Positions 30,338 through 41,281 of a stretch of DNA of 64,000 nt are shown here, piece after piece. A program made the translations under genes and the position numbers. Within the stretch, counting starts at the first letter, position 1, and every line of letters starts with the position of its first letter. The DNA lies in contig CAJNDS010000029.1 of assembly GCA_905221605.1 (NCBI GenBank), positions 62,001 to 126,000 of the forward strand. The letters run 5' to 3'. The notes under the pieces are model-generated. The model worked only from the letters and a program-made list of their open reading frames with translations, was not told the origin of the DNA and made no database searches. This stretch comes from Symbiodinium natans. Lineage: Eukaryota; Sar; Dinophyceae; Suessiales; Symbiodiniaceae.

Positions 30338-33300
30338 TCACATGTAGCTTCGCAGGAGCAGAGAAAAGCCCAAGTTTGCGTGGTCAGGGGGAAGCAGCAA
30401 ACTGTCCGATCGGCAAAGGCCGTACACAAGTGGAGCAAGTCCCAGGCGAGAGGGCGCTTGAGTTGATGGCAATGGCTCCGCGTGGGCTGGGTCTGGCATG
30501 GACGTTGACGGGCCTGGCCGCACGATTCCATAGACCAGCAAAAAGCTACCAATGCACAGGAGGGTGCGCGGCGGAAGCAAGGAGTCTGAGTGGGCGAAGT
30601 CCAACACTGGCAAAGGGGAGTCGATCCAAGCCAATCCAGAGACAAGGAGTGGGCTTCCGGCTCTGCAGAGGGCATGCAGCAGCAGAACAAAGTCCATCTT
30701 CACGAGGTCTAGCACAAGCGGCAGGAGCTCAAGCTGAGAGATGCCATAAGCCGGCGAGGTCAAGCCCATTCGACAAGGGGATTGCGGGGATGAGGTTAAA
30801 CCAAGCTGAACAGGGTCCGAAGCAAACAAGAGCAAGTCCGGCCGTGATATGCCAGAGACCAACGAGGTCAAGCCTGGCTGTGCAAAGCCGCGAACTAGCA
30901 ACAGCAGCGCAGGATGGATGAAGTCCAGCACTGGAGGGAAGAATCCCGGCTTTGTCAGGCCATATGCTGGCAGAAACAGCTCAAGTTGCAAGAAGCTCCG
31001 CAGGAGTGTCAACGACCCCATCTGACAGAAATCAGGCATGGATGCAAGAAGGTCTGGGCTCGTGATGCCGTACACGGAGCACGAGCTGTCAGAGCATATG
31101 AAGCTCTGCAGGAAAGTTGAAAATCCGGGGTGTCCGAGATCCAGGACCGAAGTTAGAAACTCTGGGCGCGAAATTCCAGAGACCAATAGCATAGGATCAG
31201 GGTGTGCAGGTGACCTGAGGGGCAAGTTCGGGCCTGGAGAGATGAAGTCCAAGAGAGGCAGCAATGAGCCGAGTCTGCATAAGCCATAGACAAGTGGGAT
31301 GCTTTCGGTGCACATAAACGCCTGCACAGGAAGAGCAAAGCCAGGGCTGATCGTGTCTGGCAAGGGCGGAGGCGATCCCAAGCAGCATAACCCGAATGCG
31401 GGCGAAAGAAGGCCCAGCCACACGAAGCTTCGCGAAGATGCCGGAAATCCCATGCAGGCAGCATCCAAGACAGGGAGAGTCAGGCCAGGCCGGACGATTC
31501 CATATGCTGGCATCACAAATCCCATGCGCATGAAGTGATGCAAAGGGGCGGATGAGCCTGAAGACAAAAAGTCCGAAACAGGCAACGAACTCCCCGTCCA
31601 ACTCAGACCAAAGGCCAACATAGATAAGCCCAGGTGGAAGGACGTTTGAAGGGAGAGTGGCAGCCCGATGTGGACAAAATCCGGCACTGGTGGAGGTGAG
31701 CCTGGATTCGACAACCCGTAAGTTGATGAAAAAGATCCAAGCCTCAAGAACGCCCGAAGCAGCAGAAAAAGGCCCAGATGTGCAAGGTCCGATGCAAGCA
31801 GCGAGGGCTCTGGGCAAGTAACTCCGTAGACAGATGGTGGCAAGTCCAAGTGTGCGAGGCCCCGCAAGCTCAAGGATGACTCGGAGTGCCCGGAGTCCAG
31901 GGCAAACAGAAAGGAGCCTGGACGAGTGACTCCGTAGATGGAAGGGGGCGGCCCTAAGTGCAAGAAGCTACGTGCGGGCGTGGAGAGTCCCAGGCTGAAG
32001 GCATCCAGCGGCAACGGCAAACTTTCTGGCCACACGATGCCGTAGACTGGCGTCAGGCTCCCTGAGCGCAGGAAGCCACGAGGGGGCATCAAAGGTCCCA
32101 GCTGAACAGAGTCCGGTACGAAAAGCGAGGGCTCCAAGCGGGCCACGCCAGATGCTGGTGGAATGGAGTCCAGCTGCAACAAGGAGTGCAGGAAGAGGGA
32201 GGGCCCGGGATGCACGAGATCCGGCGCTAGAAGGCTTGGATCAGTTCGGGCAACCCCACACACAAGCAGCAGACTGCCGAGGCGAAAGAAGGCGTGTACT
32301 AGCAAGGACAACTCTGGGTGCAAGAAATCCAAGGCAAGCAGTGGAGGGTCCATGCACGACAGGCCGTAAGCGGACGGGACAGGACCAGGGCAACAAGGCG
32401 TTTGCAGCAGCGTTAGCAAGTCAATATGCACAGAGTCTGTGGCCAGCAAGGGGAAGCCCAAGCAGCACATGCCGGAGACCAAAAGCAGGAGCTCAGGTCG
32501 AAAGAGGCTCCTTAAGGGTGAGGAGCTACCAGGATGCATGCGATCCGACACCAAAGGAGTGAAGCCCAGCCAAGCCAAGCCGTAAGCCGACGAAGAAGGT
32601 CCTGTTTGGGCAAGGCCGTGCAGAAGCATCAGGAGTCCCAGTTGGAGGGAGTCGAGCACAAAAGGTGGCGATCCCAACTGACTCACGCCAAAGGTGGAGA
32701 GGGACAGCTCCATGCAGATGAGGCCTTGCAGGAGCAAGAGCAGGCCAGGCTGCACAAGGTCCAACGCCGGCAACAGAAATCCCAGCCAAGACATCCCGAA
32801 GGTTGATGGTGTGCTGCCGGTCCGAAGAAAGGTTTGCAAGGGCAGAAGAAAGTCGGGGTGCACACGGTCCAGTATCAGGGGCATCAAACCCAGTCTATAC
32901 ATGCCATAAAGCGGCGTTGAAGGACCGAGCCACAAGAGACTCTGCAAGGGCATGGCCGGCTCGGGGTGCACGAAGTCTGGCAGTGGCACCGGTAGGCCCG
33001 GCCAGCTGAAGCCGTAGGCCAAGAGGGGGCTACCAAGCCTTAGAAGGCCCTTCAGGGGCATCGGACTGCCAAAGTGGATAAAGTCCAAGACCAAGGTTGG
33101 AAAGCCAAGCCTGGTCAGACCAGAGGCCGACGGAACCGAGCCCAAGCACACCAGGCCACGCGGCAAAAACGGGGAGCCCAAATTTGCAAAGTCCAGCGCT
33201 GGAGTCGGAGGTCCGAGCTTTGCGACGCCGGAGGCTAAAGTCGAGGAGCCGAGGCAGCAGAAGCTTTGTAAAGAGGAGGAAAAGCCCGGAGCCGCAGAGT

Positions 33301-33505
33301 CCAATGTGGACAAGAAAGGACCGGGCCTTGCAATGCCATAGGCGGACAAGGAGAACTCGGGCCTCACAAAAGAACGCGGCAGCAGGGTGGACCCCACGTG
33401 AGTAAAGTCCAGGAGTGGCGATGAAGGGCCAAGCTGTGAGAAGCCGTAGACGGGCGGCGGCAGGCCTGAACACAGAAAGGATCTCAGTGACAGCAGAGAG
33501 TCCAT
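30338..33505 (-). CDS. longest open block of the repeat frame, 89 units, 1,055 codons
   Basis: This is the longest stop-free stretch. The order B, C, A is kept strictly across all the units I followed. Type C is Tyr-Gly or Ser-Gly. Hydrophobic residues recur at 1, 5, 7, 8 and 10, with Ser and Gly at the probable turns. Cys and Trp appear repeatedly at residue 12, the same position where stops occur elsewhere. The block ends in RSYM followed by TGA. If any part of the array is translated on its own, this is the best candidate for detection by proteomics. Confidence 0.48.
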   Translation of the reverse strand: MDSLLSLRSFLCSGLPPPVYGFSQLGPSSPLLDFTHVGSTLLPRSFVRPEFSLSAYGIARPGPFLSTLDSAAPGFSSSLQSFCCLGSSTLASGVAKLGPPTPALDFANLGSPFLPRGLVCLGSVPSASGLTRLGFPTLVLDFIHFGSPMPLKGLLRLGSPLLAYGFSWPGLPVPLPDFVHPEPAMPLQSLLWLGPSTPLYGMYRLGLMPLILDRVHPDFLLPLQTFLRTGSTPSTFGMSWLGFLLPALDLVQPGLLLLLQGLICMELSLSTFGVSQLGSPPFVLDSLQLGLLMLLHGLAQTGPSSSAYGLAWLGFTPLVSDRMHPGSSSPLRSLFRPELLLLVSGMCCLGFPLLATDSVHIDLLTLLQTPCCPGPVPSAYGLSCMDPPLLALDFLHPELSLLVHAFFRLGSLLLVCGVARTDPSLLAPDLVHPGPSLFLHSLLQLDSIPPASGVARLEPSLFVPDSVQLGPLMPPRGFLRSGSLTPVYGIVWPESLPLPLDAFSLGLSTPARSFLHLGPPPSIYGVTRPGSFLFALDSGHSESSLSLRGLAHLDLPPSVYGVTCPEPSLLASDLAHLGLFLLLRAFLRLGSFSSTYGLSNPGSPPPVPDFVHIGLPLSLQTSFHLGLSMLAFGLSWTGSSLPVSDFLSSGSSAPLHHFMRMGFVMPAYGIVRPGLTLPVLDAACMGFPASSRSFVWLGLLSPAFGLCCLGSPPPLPDTISPGFALPVQAFMCTESIPLVYGLCRLGSLLPLLDFISPGPNLPLRSPAHPDPMLLVSGISRPEFLTSVLDLGHPGFSTFLQSFICSDSSCSVYGITSPDLLASMPDFCQMGSLTLLRSFLQLELFLPAYGLTKPGFFPPVLDFIHPALLLLVRGFAQPGLTSLVSGISRPDLLLFASDPVQLGLTSSPQSPCRMGLTSPAYGISQLELLPLVLDLVKMDFVLLLHALCRAGSPLLVSGLAWIDSPLPVLDFAHSDSLLPPRTLLCIGSFLLVYGIVRPGPSTSMPDPAHAEPLPSTQAPSRLGLAPLVYGLCRSDSLLLPPDHANLGFSLLLRSYM

Positions 33506-33541
33506 GTTAGCATAGTCCAGGGTGAGCAGTGGCAGCCCGAG

Positions 33542-34540
33542 TCAGCTCACGCCATAGATCAGCGGAGAGCTGCCCATGCAAGCATGGCTTTGAAGCGGGG
33601 GCGTGGGCTCGATATGAACAAGGTCGAGCACAGGGAGAGGCAAGTCAAGCTGTGTGCAGCCGTAGGCCAATGAAGTCAGGCCAGGCCGAAGATGGCTCTG
33701 GAGAAAAGACGGCAGATCCAGGTGCACAGAGTCCGACACAGAAGGCAGTGGGCCTATTCGTGCTGTTCCCCACGCAGGCAGGAGCAACCCGAGCCACACA
33801 AAGCCCTGCAAGGACAGAAGCAGGTCAGTTCCCACAAGGTCAGGTGTTGGAGGCAAGGAGCCAGTGCACGCCAGCCCATAGGGCAACAAGGACAAACCCA
33901 TGTGGACAAAGCTTCGCATGGGAGGAGTTGAGCCAAGGTGAGCGAAATCTGGGATCAACAGTGTGAAACCAGGCCATGCCAGGCCGTACACGGAGAGGCT
34001 CTTGCCAGTTCAACAGAAACCCCTTGCCAACAAAAACGAGCCCATGTTCACAAGGTCCAGTGCGAGTAGCCTGTCGCCGAGGTGTGCAAGACCGTAGGGA
34101 AGCATCTGGTTGCCCAAGCGTGCAAAGCTTTGCGAGGACATCGAGGAGCCTGGGCGGATGAGGTCCAAGGCCAAGGGAGAGAAGCCAGGCCGCGTCACCC
34201 CATAGGCAAGCAACAGAGGGTCAAGATGCATGAGCCCTCTGGGAGACGTTGCTGAGCCAATGTTCAGGTAATCAAGGGTCGGCGGGCTAAAGCCCAGTTT
34301 GGACAAGCCATAAACTGAAGGTGATAAGCCCATTCTCACAAAACTCCTCAGCAAAGGCACGGGGCCGAAGCTAATGAAGTCCAAGGCAGACATGGAAGGC
34401 TCAAGGAGACTGACGCCCACAACAAATAACAAAAAGCCCGGTCTCATGAACGAGTGCAGTGGCAGCAGGGATCCAGCCTGGGCAAAGTCAGGTGATGGCG
34501 GTGGCGAGTCGAGATGCACGCAGCCATAAGCCAGAGGCAA
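33542..34540 (-). CDS. two open blocks, 15 and 13 units
   Basis: Blocks 34010-34540 (ending ARGFC, type B) and 33542-33991 (ending IYGVS, type C) are each closed by TGA at residue 12. Confidence 0.38.
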
Positions 34541-34549
34541 AGGGTCAAG

Positions 34550-36046
34550 TCACAAGAGGCTGCGCAACAGCATCGTAAAACCGGAGTGGGCGGAGTCCGG
34601 AGTTGGCAGCGAGGGACCCAGGCAGGTCATGCCCCATGCAGATGAAGGAGGATCTGACCTCGCGAGGCTTTGCACAAGAAAGGGTGGCTCCGGCTGCGCG
34701 AAGTCCGGGAGCAAAAGTAGCGGTCCGAGGCGGGACATTCCGAAAGCCAAGAGTGAAGAGCCCAAGCGCAGGAGGCTTTGTAAGAGCAGCAGGCTGCCTA
34801 AATGAACAAAGTCTAGGAGAAGTGACAAGCTGTCAAGCTGCACCATGCCGAAGAGAAGAAGCGAGCTGCCGAGCTGCAGGCAGCTGCGAAGCGGCGGAGG
34901 TGGACCTGCATTTATAAGGTCCAACACAAGTAGTGGGAGCTCCAAGCAGCTGACACCCCACAGAGACGTCAAAGAGTCAAGGCGTGTGAAACTGTGTGTT
35001 GGCAGGGACAATCCAACGTTAATGTGGTCCAGGGTTGGCATCAACAGGCCCAGGGTCATGAGCCCGTAAGCAAGAAGCGCCGAGCCCGGACGCATGAAGC
35101 TTCTCAGGGGCAACAGCAAGTCTGCATTTCCGAAGTCCAAAGGTGGCGGCATGGAGCCGAGCCACATAATGCCCCAAGCAAGCATCAGAAGCCCCGGACG
35201 TACGGAACTTCGAGTCGAAGTCGGGGGGTCAAGGTTCACAGGGTCCAGAACCGACAGGGTCAGCTCCGAGCGCGCAAGCCCGTACGCCGAGCATGAAGGC
35301 CCCAGCTGAAGGAGGGTTCTCAGAAGTGCAAAGAAACCAAACTGAACATAATCTAAGGCCGAGGGAGGGAAGCCCGGTCTGCAAACACCATAGGCAGACG
35401 TGGCAGATCCGGGGCACAAAAGGCTCCTGAGGGGCAACAGCAGTCCTGGTTGCACAGAATCAGGCACCAAGGGAGAAGACTCAGGACAGCCGATTCCGTA
35501 AGCCGGAGGCAAACTCCCCGGCCGTGCGAAGCCTCGGATAGACACCAACGAGGCCGTGACAGCACTGCCTCGAACAGAAAGTAAGAAGCCCAGAATCGTC
35601 TCCTTCCATGCCAAAAGCGTGCTTCCAGGTCTCGTAAGCCCTTGCAAGGGGGAAGTCAAGCCCAAACTGACAGGGTCAAGCACAGACGGAAAGAGTCCCA
35701 GCTGCGACATTCCGTAGGCAGACATGGCAAGTCCCAAGTAAATGTGGCTTCGCGAGGATGGGGTGCTTCCTAGACTGATGGAGTCAAGCACTGGCAGCAA
35801 GCTGCCCAGCCGAACCATGCCGTAGGCAAGGAGCGCACTGCCACAATGAATGAAGGAACGGAGCGGCGGGGACAAGCCGAGATGCGCAAGGTCCAGGGGA
35901 AGCATCGGCGGCTCCAAGCGCGCCATGCCAGACACCGGCGTCAGAAATCCTAACCAGACGGAGCCATGCAGAGAAGCCATGAAGCCCACGTTAAAGAAGT
36001 CAAGGACCGACAGTGGGAGGTCTAAGCAGGTCACGCCGAAAGTCAA
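34550..36046 (-). CDS. open block of the repeat frame, 42 units
   Basis: There are 498 codons without a stop between TAA 36062 and TGA 34550, ending in a type B unit (LRSLL). Confidence 0.42.
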   Translation of the reverse strand: MTFGVTCLDLPLSVLDFFNVGFMASLHGSVWLGFLTPVSGMARLEPPMLPLDLAHLGLSPPLRSFIHCGSALLAYGMVRLGSLLPVLDSISLGSTPSSRSHIYLGLAMSAYGMSQLGLFPSVLDPVSLGLTSPLQGLTRPGSTLLAWKETILGFLLSVRGSAVTASLVSIRGFARPGSLPPAYGIGCPESSPLVPDSVQPGLLLPLRSLLCPGSATSAYGVCRPGFPPSALDYVQFGFFALLRTLLQLGPSCSAYGLARSELTLSVLDPVNLDPPTSTRSSVRPGLLMLAWGIMWLGSMPPPLDFGNADLLLPLRSFMRPGSALLAYGLMTLGLLMPTLDHINVGLSLPTHSFTRLDSLTSLWGVSCLELPLLVLDLINAGPPPPLRSCLQLGSSLLLFGMVQLDSLSLLLDFVHLGSLLLLQSLLRLGSSLLAFGMSRLGPLLLLPDFAQPEPPFLVQSLARSDPPSSAWGMTCLGPSLPTPDSAHSGFTMLLRSLL

Positions 36047-36241
36047 AAGGGAAAAGCCGAGTTAGGCAAAGCTCCTGGGAGGCAAAGACAAGCTCACGGA
36101 GACAAGATCAGGAATCGACGGCATCGGCCCAAACCGGGACAGGCCATACACGAGCAGCGCAGGATCAAGTCTCAAGTAGCTCCGGAGCAAGACGCTGCTC
36201 CCTGGGTGGATGAGATCCAGCACCAGAAGCATGGACTCGGG

Positions 36242-37789
36242 TCAAGCCACTCCAGATGATGACGTCAAGCTGTCTGACCAGCCAAGAGTCTGCAGAGACA
36301 AAATGAGGCCTGGGTGCAAGAAGTCCAGGATCAGCAAAGGCAGGCCCGAGCGCGACATGCCGTAGAGCGGCGGAGGAGGTCCGATCCAGAAGTGCCCGTG
36401 CAAGAGCGGCAGGAGCCCCGAGTGGCAAAAGTCCAAGACCAAGGGCGGCTCGTCGGTTCGTGTGATGCCAGAGGCAGGCAAAACGGGCCCCAACCGACTG
36501 TGGCCACGGAGAGGCATCGTAGAGCCCATGTGGACAAAGTCCAGAGCTGAAGCTGATGGCCCCAGACGCGAAATTCCGTACACTGGCGCCAAAGACCCGA
36601 GGCAGCTGAGGCTGTGTGTGGGCAGAGATGGGTCCGTATGCACAAAGTCAAGGACTAGCAGGAGTAAGCCCGAGCAGGAAACTCCATAAGCGAACGGGGA
36701 ACTGCCAAGGCACGCAACGCCCCTTGGCGATGAGGGCAAGCCCAGATGCAGAGAGTCCAGCACAAAGAATGGGCTTTCCATCCATGTCATGCCATAAAGC
36801 AAGGTCGTGAAGCCCGGACACGCATGGCCTCGGGGCAATAAAGAGCTTCCAAAAGTGCAGGGGTCCAGAATTGGAAGGAAGAGGTCAGCACAAAACATTC
36901 CGTATGGCAGCGTGGGACTGTCTGAGTAAGCGGAGCTCCGGGGCAGCAACGAAAAGTCCGTGTGCACAAAGTCTGGTGCAGACAGCAGCAGATCAGGACA
37001 CGATAGGCCATAAGGCAGCAAACTCGAGTCTGGGCATGTCGGGCCCCGCAAGAGAAGGGACGGCCCTGAATGCAAGGAGTCAGGCACTGATGAAGACAGG
37101 TCGAGCCACACGACCCCAAAGGCAAGCATCGAGGAGCCCATGCAGATGAAAGAGTGGAGGGGCATCGGAAAGCCAAGGTTCACCAGGTCCAGGACTGGCA
37201 AGGGTAGCCCTGTCTGCGTAACGCCGTAGGCCAGCAAGGGAAGCTCCGAGCGCGCGAGTGACCTCGGTGGTAAGAGCAAACCCATGTGCACAAAGTCAGG
37301 CGCGGAGATCGAGAAGCCTGGCCTAGAAACTCCATAGACCGGCATCAAGAAACCCAAGCGTGCAAGACTTCGGAGCAACGGGCTGCTGCCCATGAGAACA
37401 GGATCCAGCACCAGCAAAGGTGGTCCGAGGCACGTGAAGCCAAAGACTGGAACCGATAGGCCAAGACGGGCAGGGCCTCGAAGGAGCAGCATGAGGCCCA
37501 AGTTCATGCAGTCAAGAGTTGACGTCGTGCTGCCGAAGCGAAAGCACTTGGAGACGGAAGTCGCTGGGTCCGCACAGAGGAAGGACCGCAAGAACAGGAA
37601 GCTGCCAATTCCAGCAGGGTCAAGAGGCGGCAAGAAGAGGTCCGGTCGGACCATTCCGTAAGCTGGGAGCGATGGGCCGAAGCAAGCAGGGCTCTGCGGA
37701 GGCAACAGGCTGTCAAGGTGGATGGAGTCTAAGGCCGGCATGGATGGACCAAGACCGGAGAAGCCATAGGCGAAGGTGGAGAAGCCCAT
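36242..37789 (-). CDS. open block of the repeat frame, 43 units
   Basis: There are 515 codons without a stop, ending in a type C unit (TSSSGVA) with TGA. The next stop downstream is TAA at 36062, five units further on. Confidence 0.42.
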   Translation of the reverse strand: MGFSTFAYGFSGLGPSMPALDSIHLDSLLPPQSPACFGPSLPAYGMVRPDLFLPPLDPAGIGSFLFLRSFLCADPATSVSKCFRFGSTTSTLDCMNLGLMLLLRGPARLGLSVPVFGFTCLGPPLLVLDPVLMGSSPLLRSLARLGFLMPVYGVSRPGFSISAPDFVHMGLLLPPRSLARSELPLLAYGVTQTGLPLPVLDLVNLGFPMPLHSFICMGSSMLAFGVVWLDLSSSVPDSLHSGPSLLLRGPTCPDSSLLPYGLSCPDLLLSAPDFVHTDFSLLPRSSAYSDSPTLPYGMFCADLFLPILDPCTFGSSLLPRGHACPGFTTLLYGMTWMESPFFVLDSLHLGLPSSPRGVACLGSSPFAYGVSCSGLLLLVLDFVHTDPSLPTHSLSCLGSLAPVYGISRLGPSASALDFVHMGSTMPLRGHSRLGPVLPASGITRTDEPPLVLDFCHSGLLPLLHGHFWIGPPPPLYGMSRSGLPLLILDFLHPGLILSLQTLGWSDSLTSSSGVA

Positions 37790-40700
37790 TCAGCAAGGGC
37801 TTTGTGGCGGCATGGTGCTGCCAGTGGTCACAAAGTCCAGAAGTGGTATAGCAAAGCCTGGCCTGACCATGCTGTAAGCCGACAGCAACTCACCCAACCG
37901 AGCAAAGCAAGTGAGAAAGAGAGAGCTTCCGGGATGAACAAAGTCAGAGGCAAGCAGGGGTGGGCCCAAGCAAGTCATGCCAAAAGCAGGCAGCATCAGG
38001 TCAGGCTTGATGCAGCTGTGCGGCGGCGTCGAAGGCTCCAGCTGAACAAAATCCGGCACCGACATGCTGGGACCCAAGCAAGTCATGCCAAAGGCGGAAA
38101 GCAACAAGTCCGTGCAGCATGGGCTCTGCGGGGAAAGCAGCGGTCCTGAGTGCAAGAAGTCCGACACGGGGAGAGGCAGCTCTGGTCAGGTACAACCGGA
38201 CACTGACATGGACAGGCCCGGACGACATGAGCTGTGTAGGGATGGCGGGAATCCCAAATGGAAGGAATCCGATGCCGAAAGCGATGGATCTAAGCAGGTC
38301 ATACCAGACGCTGATAGCAAGAAGCCAGATCAGGCGAGACCTTGGAGCAAAGGCAGCGGCCCAACGTTAACGTGATCCAAAAGCAGTAGTGAAAGGTCAG
38401 GCCTGCTTAGGCCATAAGCCGACACGAAGGACCCCGGACACAAGAGAGTTTTGGGTGGAGTGGACGAGCCCAGGTGCAAGTGGTCCAGAATCAGCATTGA
38501 GGGGCCTGACCAGGTCAGACCGTAAGCTGGCATCGAAGGCTCCATGCATAAGTGGCTGTGCGGAGACATGCTCAGGTCCAGATGGATGAAGTCAGGCAAG
38601 AGTGGAAGAGAGCCCAGGCGCGTCATGCCAAAGGCAGACGATAGCAGCCCTGATTGGGCAAGCCCCCTCAGCGGCAAGAGCAGGCCCAGGCTAATGAGGT
38701 CCAACATTAGCAAAAAGGGACCAGGCCTCACGATCCCATAGGCAAGCGTTGAGAGGTCGAAACATGCAAGTGCCCGGAGCGGCAAGGAGAAATCCAGGTG
38801 TGCGGGGTCAGGGGCTGGCAGCAGAAACCCCAAGCGCACCATCCCGTACACGGAAGGTGAGCTCTCTGGCTAAGCAGAGGAGTGCAGCAGAGAGGAGGAG
38901 CCAAAGGTTGCAGGGTCCGATGCCAGCAGAGGCAGCCCGAGAAGAGAGCAGCCGGAAGCAAGCAAGAAAGAGCCTGTGCAAGCAGACGCTCGAAGCGAAG
39001 TCAAACTGCCGGAGGACACGTGGTCTAGAACAAACAAGGAAAGGTCCAGCCTTGAACAGCCATAGACGAGAAGTGAAAGTCCTGGCCACACAAGGCCTTT
39101 GACCAACAGCAGCAAGCCGATGTGAACAAAGTCCAGGGCCAGGGACGAAGGATCGGGGCGAGAAAGGCCGTATGCCAGAAGTGCGCTTCCCGTTCAGCAG
39201 AAAGCTTTCAAAAACATTGAGCTGCCAGAGCTGATAAAGTCCAGAACCAACAAGAAACTTTCGAGCTGGGTCAGGCCATACGCCGGGAGAGACGGATCTG
39301 AACACGCGGGGCTCCGGAGTGGTGTCGTCAGGCCCAGGTTCACATGGTCCAAAACCAAAGGCGAGAAATCGAGACAGGACAGGCCGTACACAAACAGAGC
39401 ACTTCCGATTCACACGTGGCTGCGTGACAGCGCCGCCGAGCCAGCAGCACAGAAGTCAAGCAGGAAAAGCGAAGATTCAGGGCATGACATGCCGTATATC
39501 AGCACGGTGGGCTCTGAGCGCGCAAGGCTCCTCAAAGGCAGCATGGAACCTATCAAGACGGAGTCCGAGGTAAGCATGGGAAGGCCGGGGCAAGAGATCC
39601 CATAGACCGGCGCACTCGAACCGATACGCACAAGGCCCTTCAAGAATGGTGCGCTCCCGAATGTCACATGGTCCGACACAAACAAGGGTGAGTCCAGTCG
39701 ACTCACGCCGTAAAGGAGCAGAATGGGTTCTGAGCACATGAAGCCATGCAGCAAGGACGAGCTGTCAATAGTCACAGGATCAAGGGCAAACAACAAAAAC
39801 GCCGGCCTTGCTGTGCCGTACACGAAGAGAGTGAGGCCTAGCCAGGCGAAGCTTTGCAAAGGCGCTGAAGGGCCCATGTGCACGAAGTCCAATGCAAACA
39901 ACAAGCTTTCCAAGCAACTGAAGCCATAAGTAGGGGCCGAGAAGCCCATCCTCGTGCAACTTCGCAGCAGTGCTGGTGAGCCGACCGTTATGTGGTCGAG
40001 AGCTGGCATCGGAGGGCCCGATCAAACAATGCCAAACATGGGTGCCAAAGGCTCCGATCAAGCGAGGCTACGCAAGGGCAGCACGCTCCCAGGGTGAATG
40101 AAGTCTGGTACTGAACAGCTCGGACCGAGTCGGAAGCTTCCGTACACCGGCGTGGCGCTGCCAGGCTGCGCAGGTGCTCGCGAAGGCATGGTGGGGTCTG
40201 GAACCACGTGGTCCAGCACGGATGGTGGTGGGCCGGTTTTGCTGATTCCATAGAGAAGAGTCAACGGGCCGGGACAAGCAAAGCTTTGAAGGAGCAGCAG
40301 AAGGTCGATCTGTACAAAGTCCAAGGTCAAAGTCGATGGGTCCAAACGGGCCAAGCCGTAGGCAGATGGGGGGCTTCCTAACCTTGCAAAGCTTCGAAGT
40401 GGCGTCGCCGATGCAGAACGGCAGCTGTCAAAGGCCAGGGGTATGAGGCCAAAGCAAACGTAAGAACGTGCAAGCAACAGTGAACCTGGTGAGACATAAT
40501 CCAGCACCAACAGTGGGAAATCTGGTCAAGCCAGCCCATATGCAGACGTGAGTGAGCCTAAACAGCCAGGAGTTCGAAGGGATATTGGCAGGCCCAGGTG
40601 TAGAAGGTCCGGAGTGGACAGCAAGAAGCCCAGCCACGTCATGCCATAAGTTGGGAGAGCTGGACCAAGGCAAGCGAAGCTGCTTGTGGGCATGAAGCTT

Positions 40701-41281
40701 TCGAAGTGAACAAGATTCAGCACGGACGTCACGCTGTCAAGGCGCACAAGCCCATAGGCAGGCATGGCTGGGCCGTATCATGACAAGCCACGCGAGAGTG
40801 TGGCCGAGCCCAATGTCACGAAGTCGGGAGCGAACAGCGCGGACTCCAACCATGCCATGCCATAAGGAGGCGACAAGAAGTCCGCTCTCGAGGAGGTTCG
40901 CAGGGACAGGAATGATCCCGGATGCAAGTAGTCTGAGGCCGAAAGAGAGGACCCAAGTCAGGCCATTCCGTAGGCTGACAAAGGAAAACCCGGCCGTGAG
41001 AGACTGTGCAGTAACAGAGCGGAGCCAAGAGTCACATGGTCGAGCGCAAGCAAGAAGGAGTCTAAGCGAGCCATGGAGTATGCCAACAACACAGACCCAA
41101 GCTGGGCGAAGCTCCTCAAGAACATCGTCAAGCCAACATGAATAAGGTCCAAAGCAAGCAACATCAGCTCAAGACGTGTAGCCCCATACGTGGGCAATGG
41201 CAATTCCGGCCGTGCATAGCTGCGTGACGGAAGCAAGGATCCCATGTGCAAGAAATCCAAGGTTGGAAGCAAGAATCCCAA
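37790..41281 (-). CDS. densely interrupted part of the repeat frame
   Basis: Short blocks lie at 40958-41281, 40526-40765, 40058-40510, 39410-40009, 39194-39391, 38870-39115, 38330-38851 and 37790-38167. Stops are at 40958, 40778, 40526, 40058, 40022, 39410, 39194, 38870 (TAG), 38330, 38186 and 37790; all but 38870 are TGA. A type A unit is missing near 40.4 kb, where the order runs A, B, C-like, B, C. Above that point stops lie mostly in type C units, below it mostly in type B units, but always at residue 12. Confidence 0.4.
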
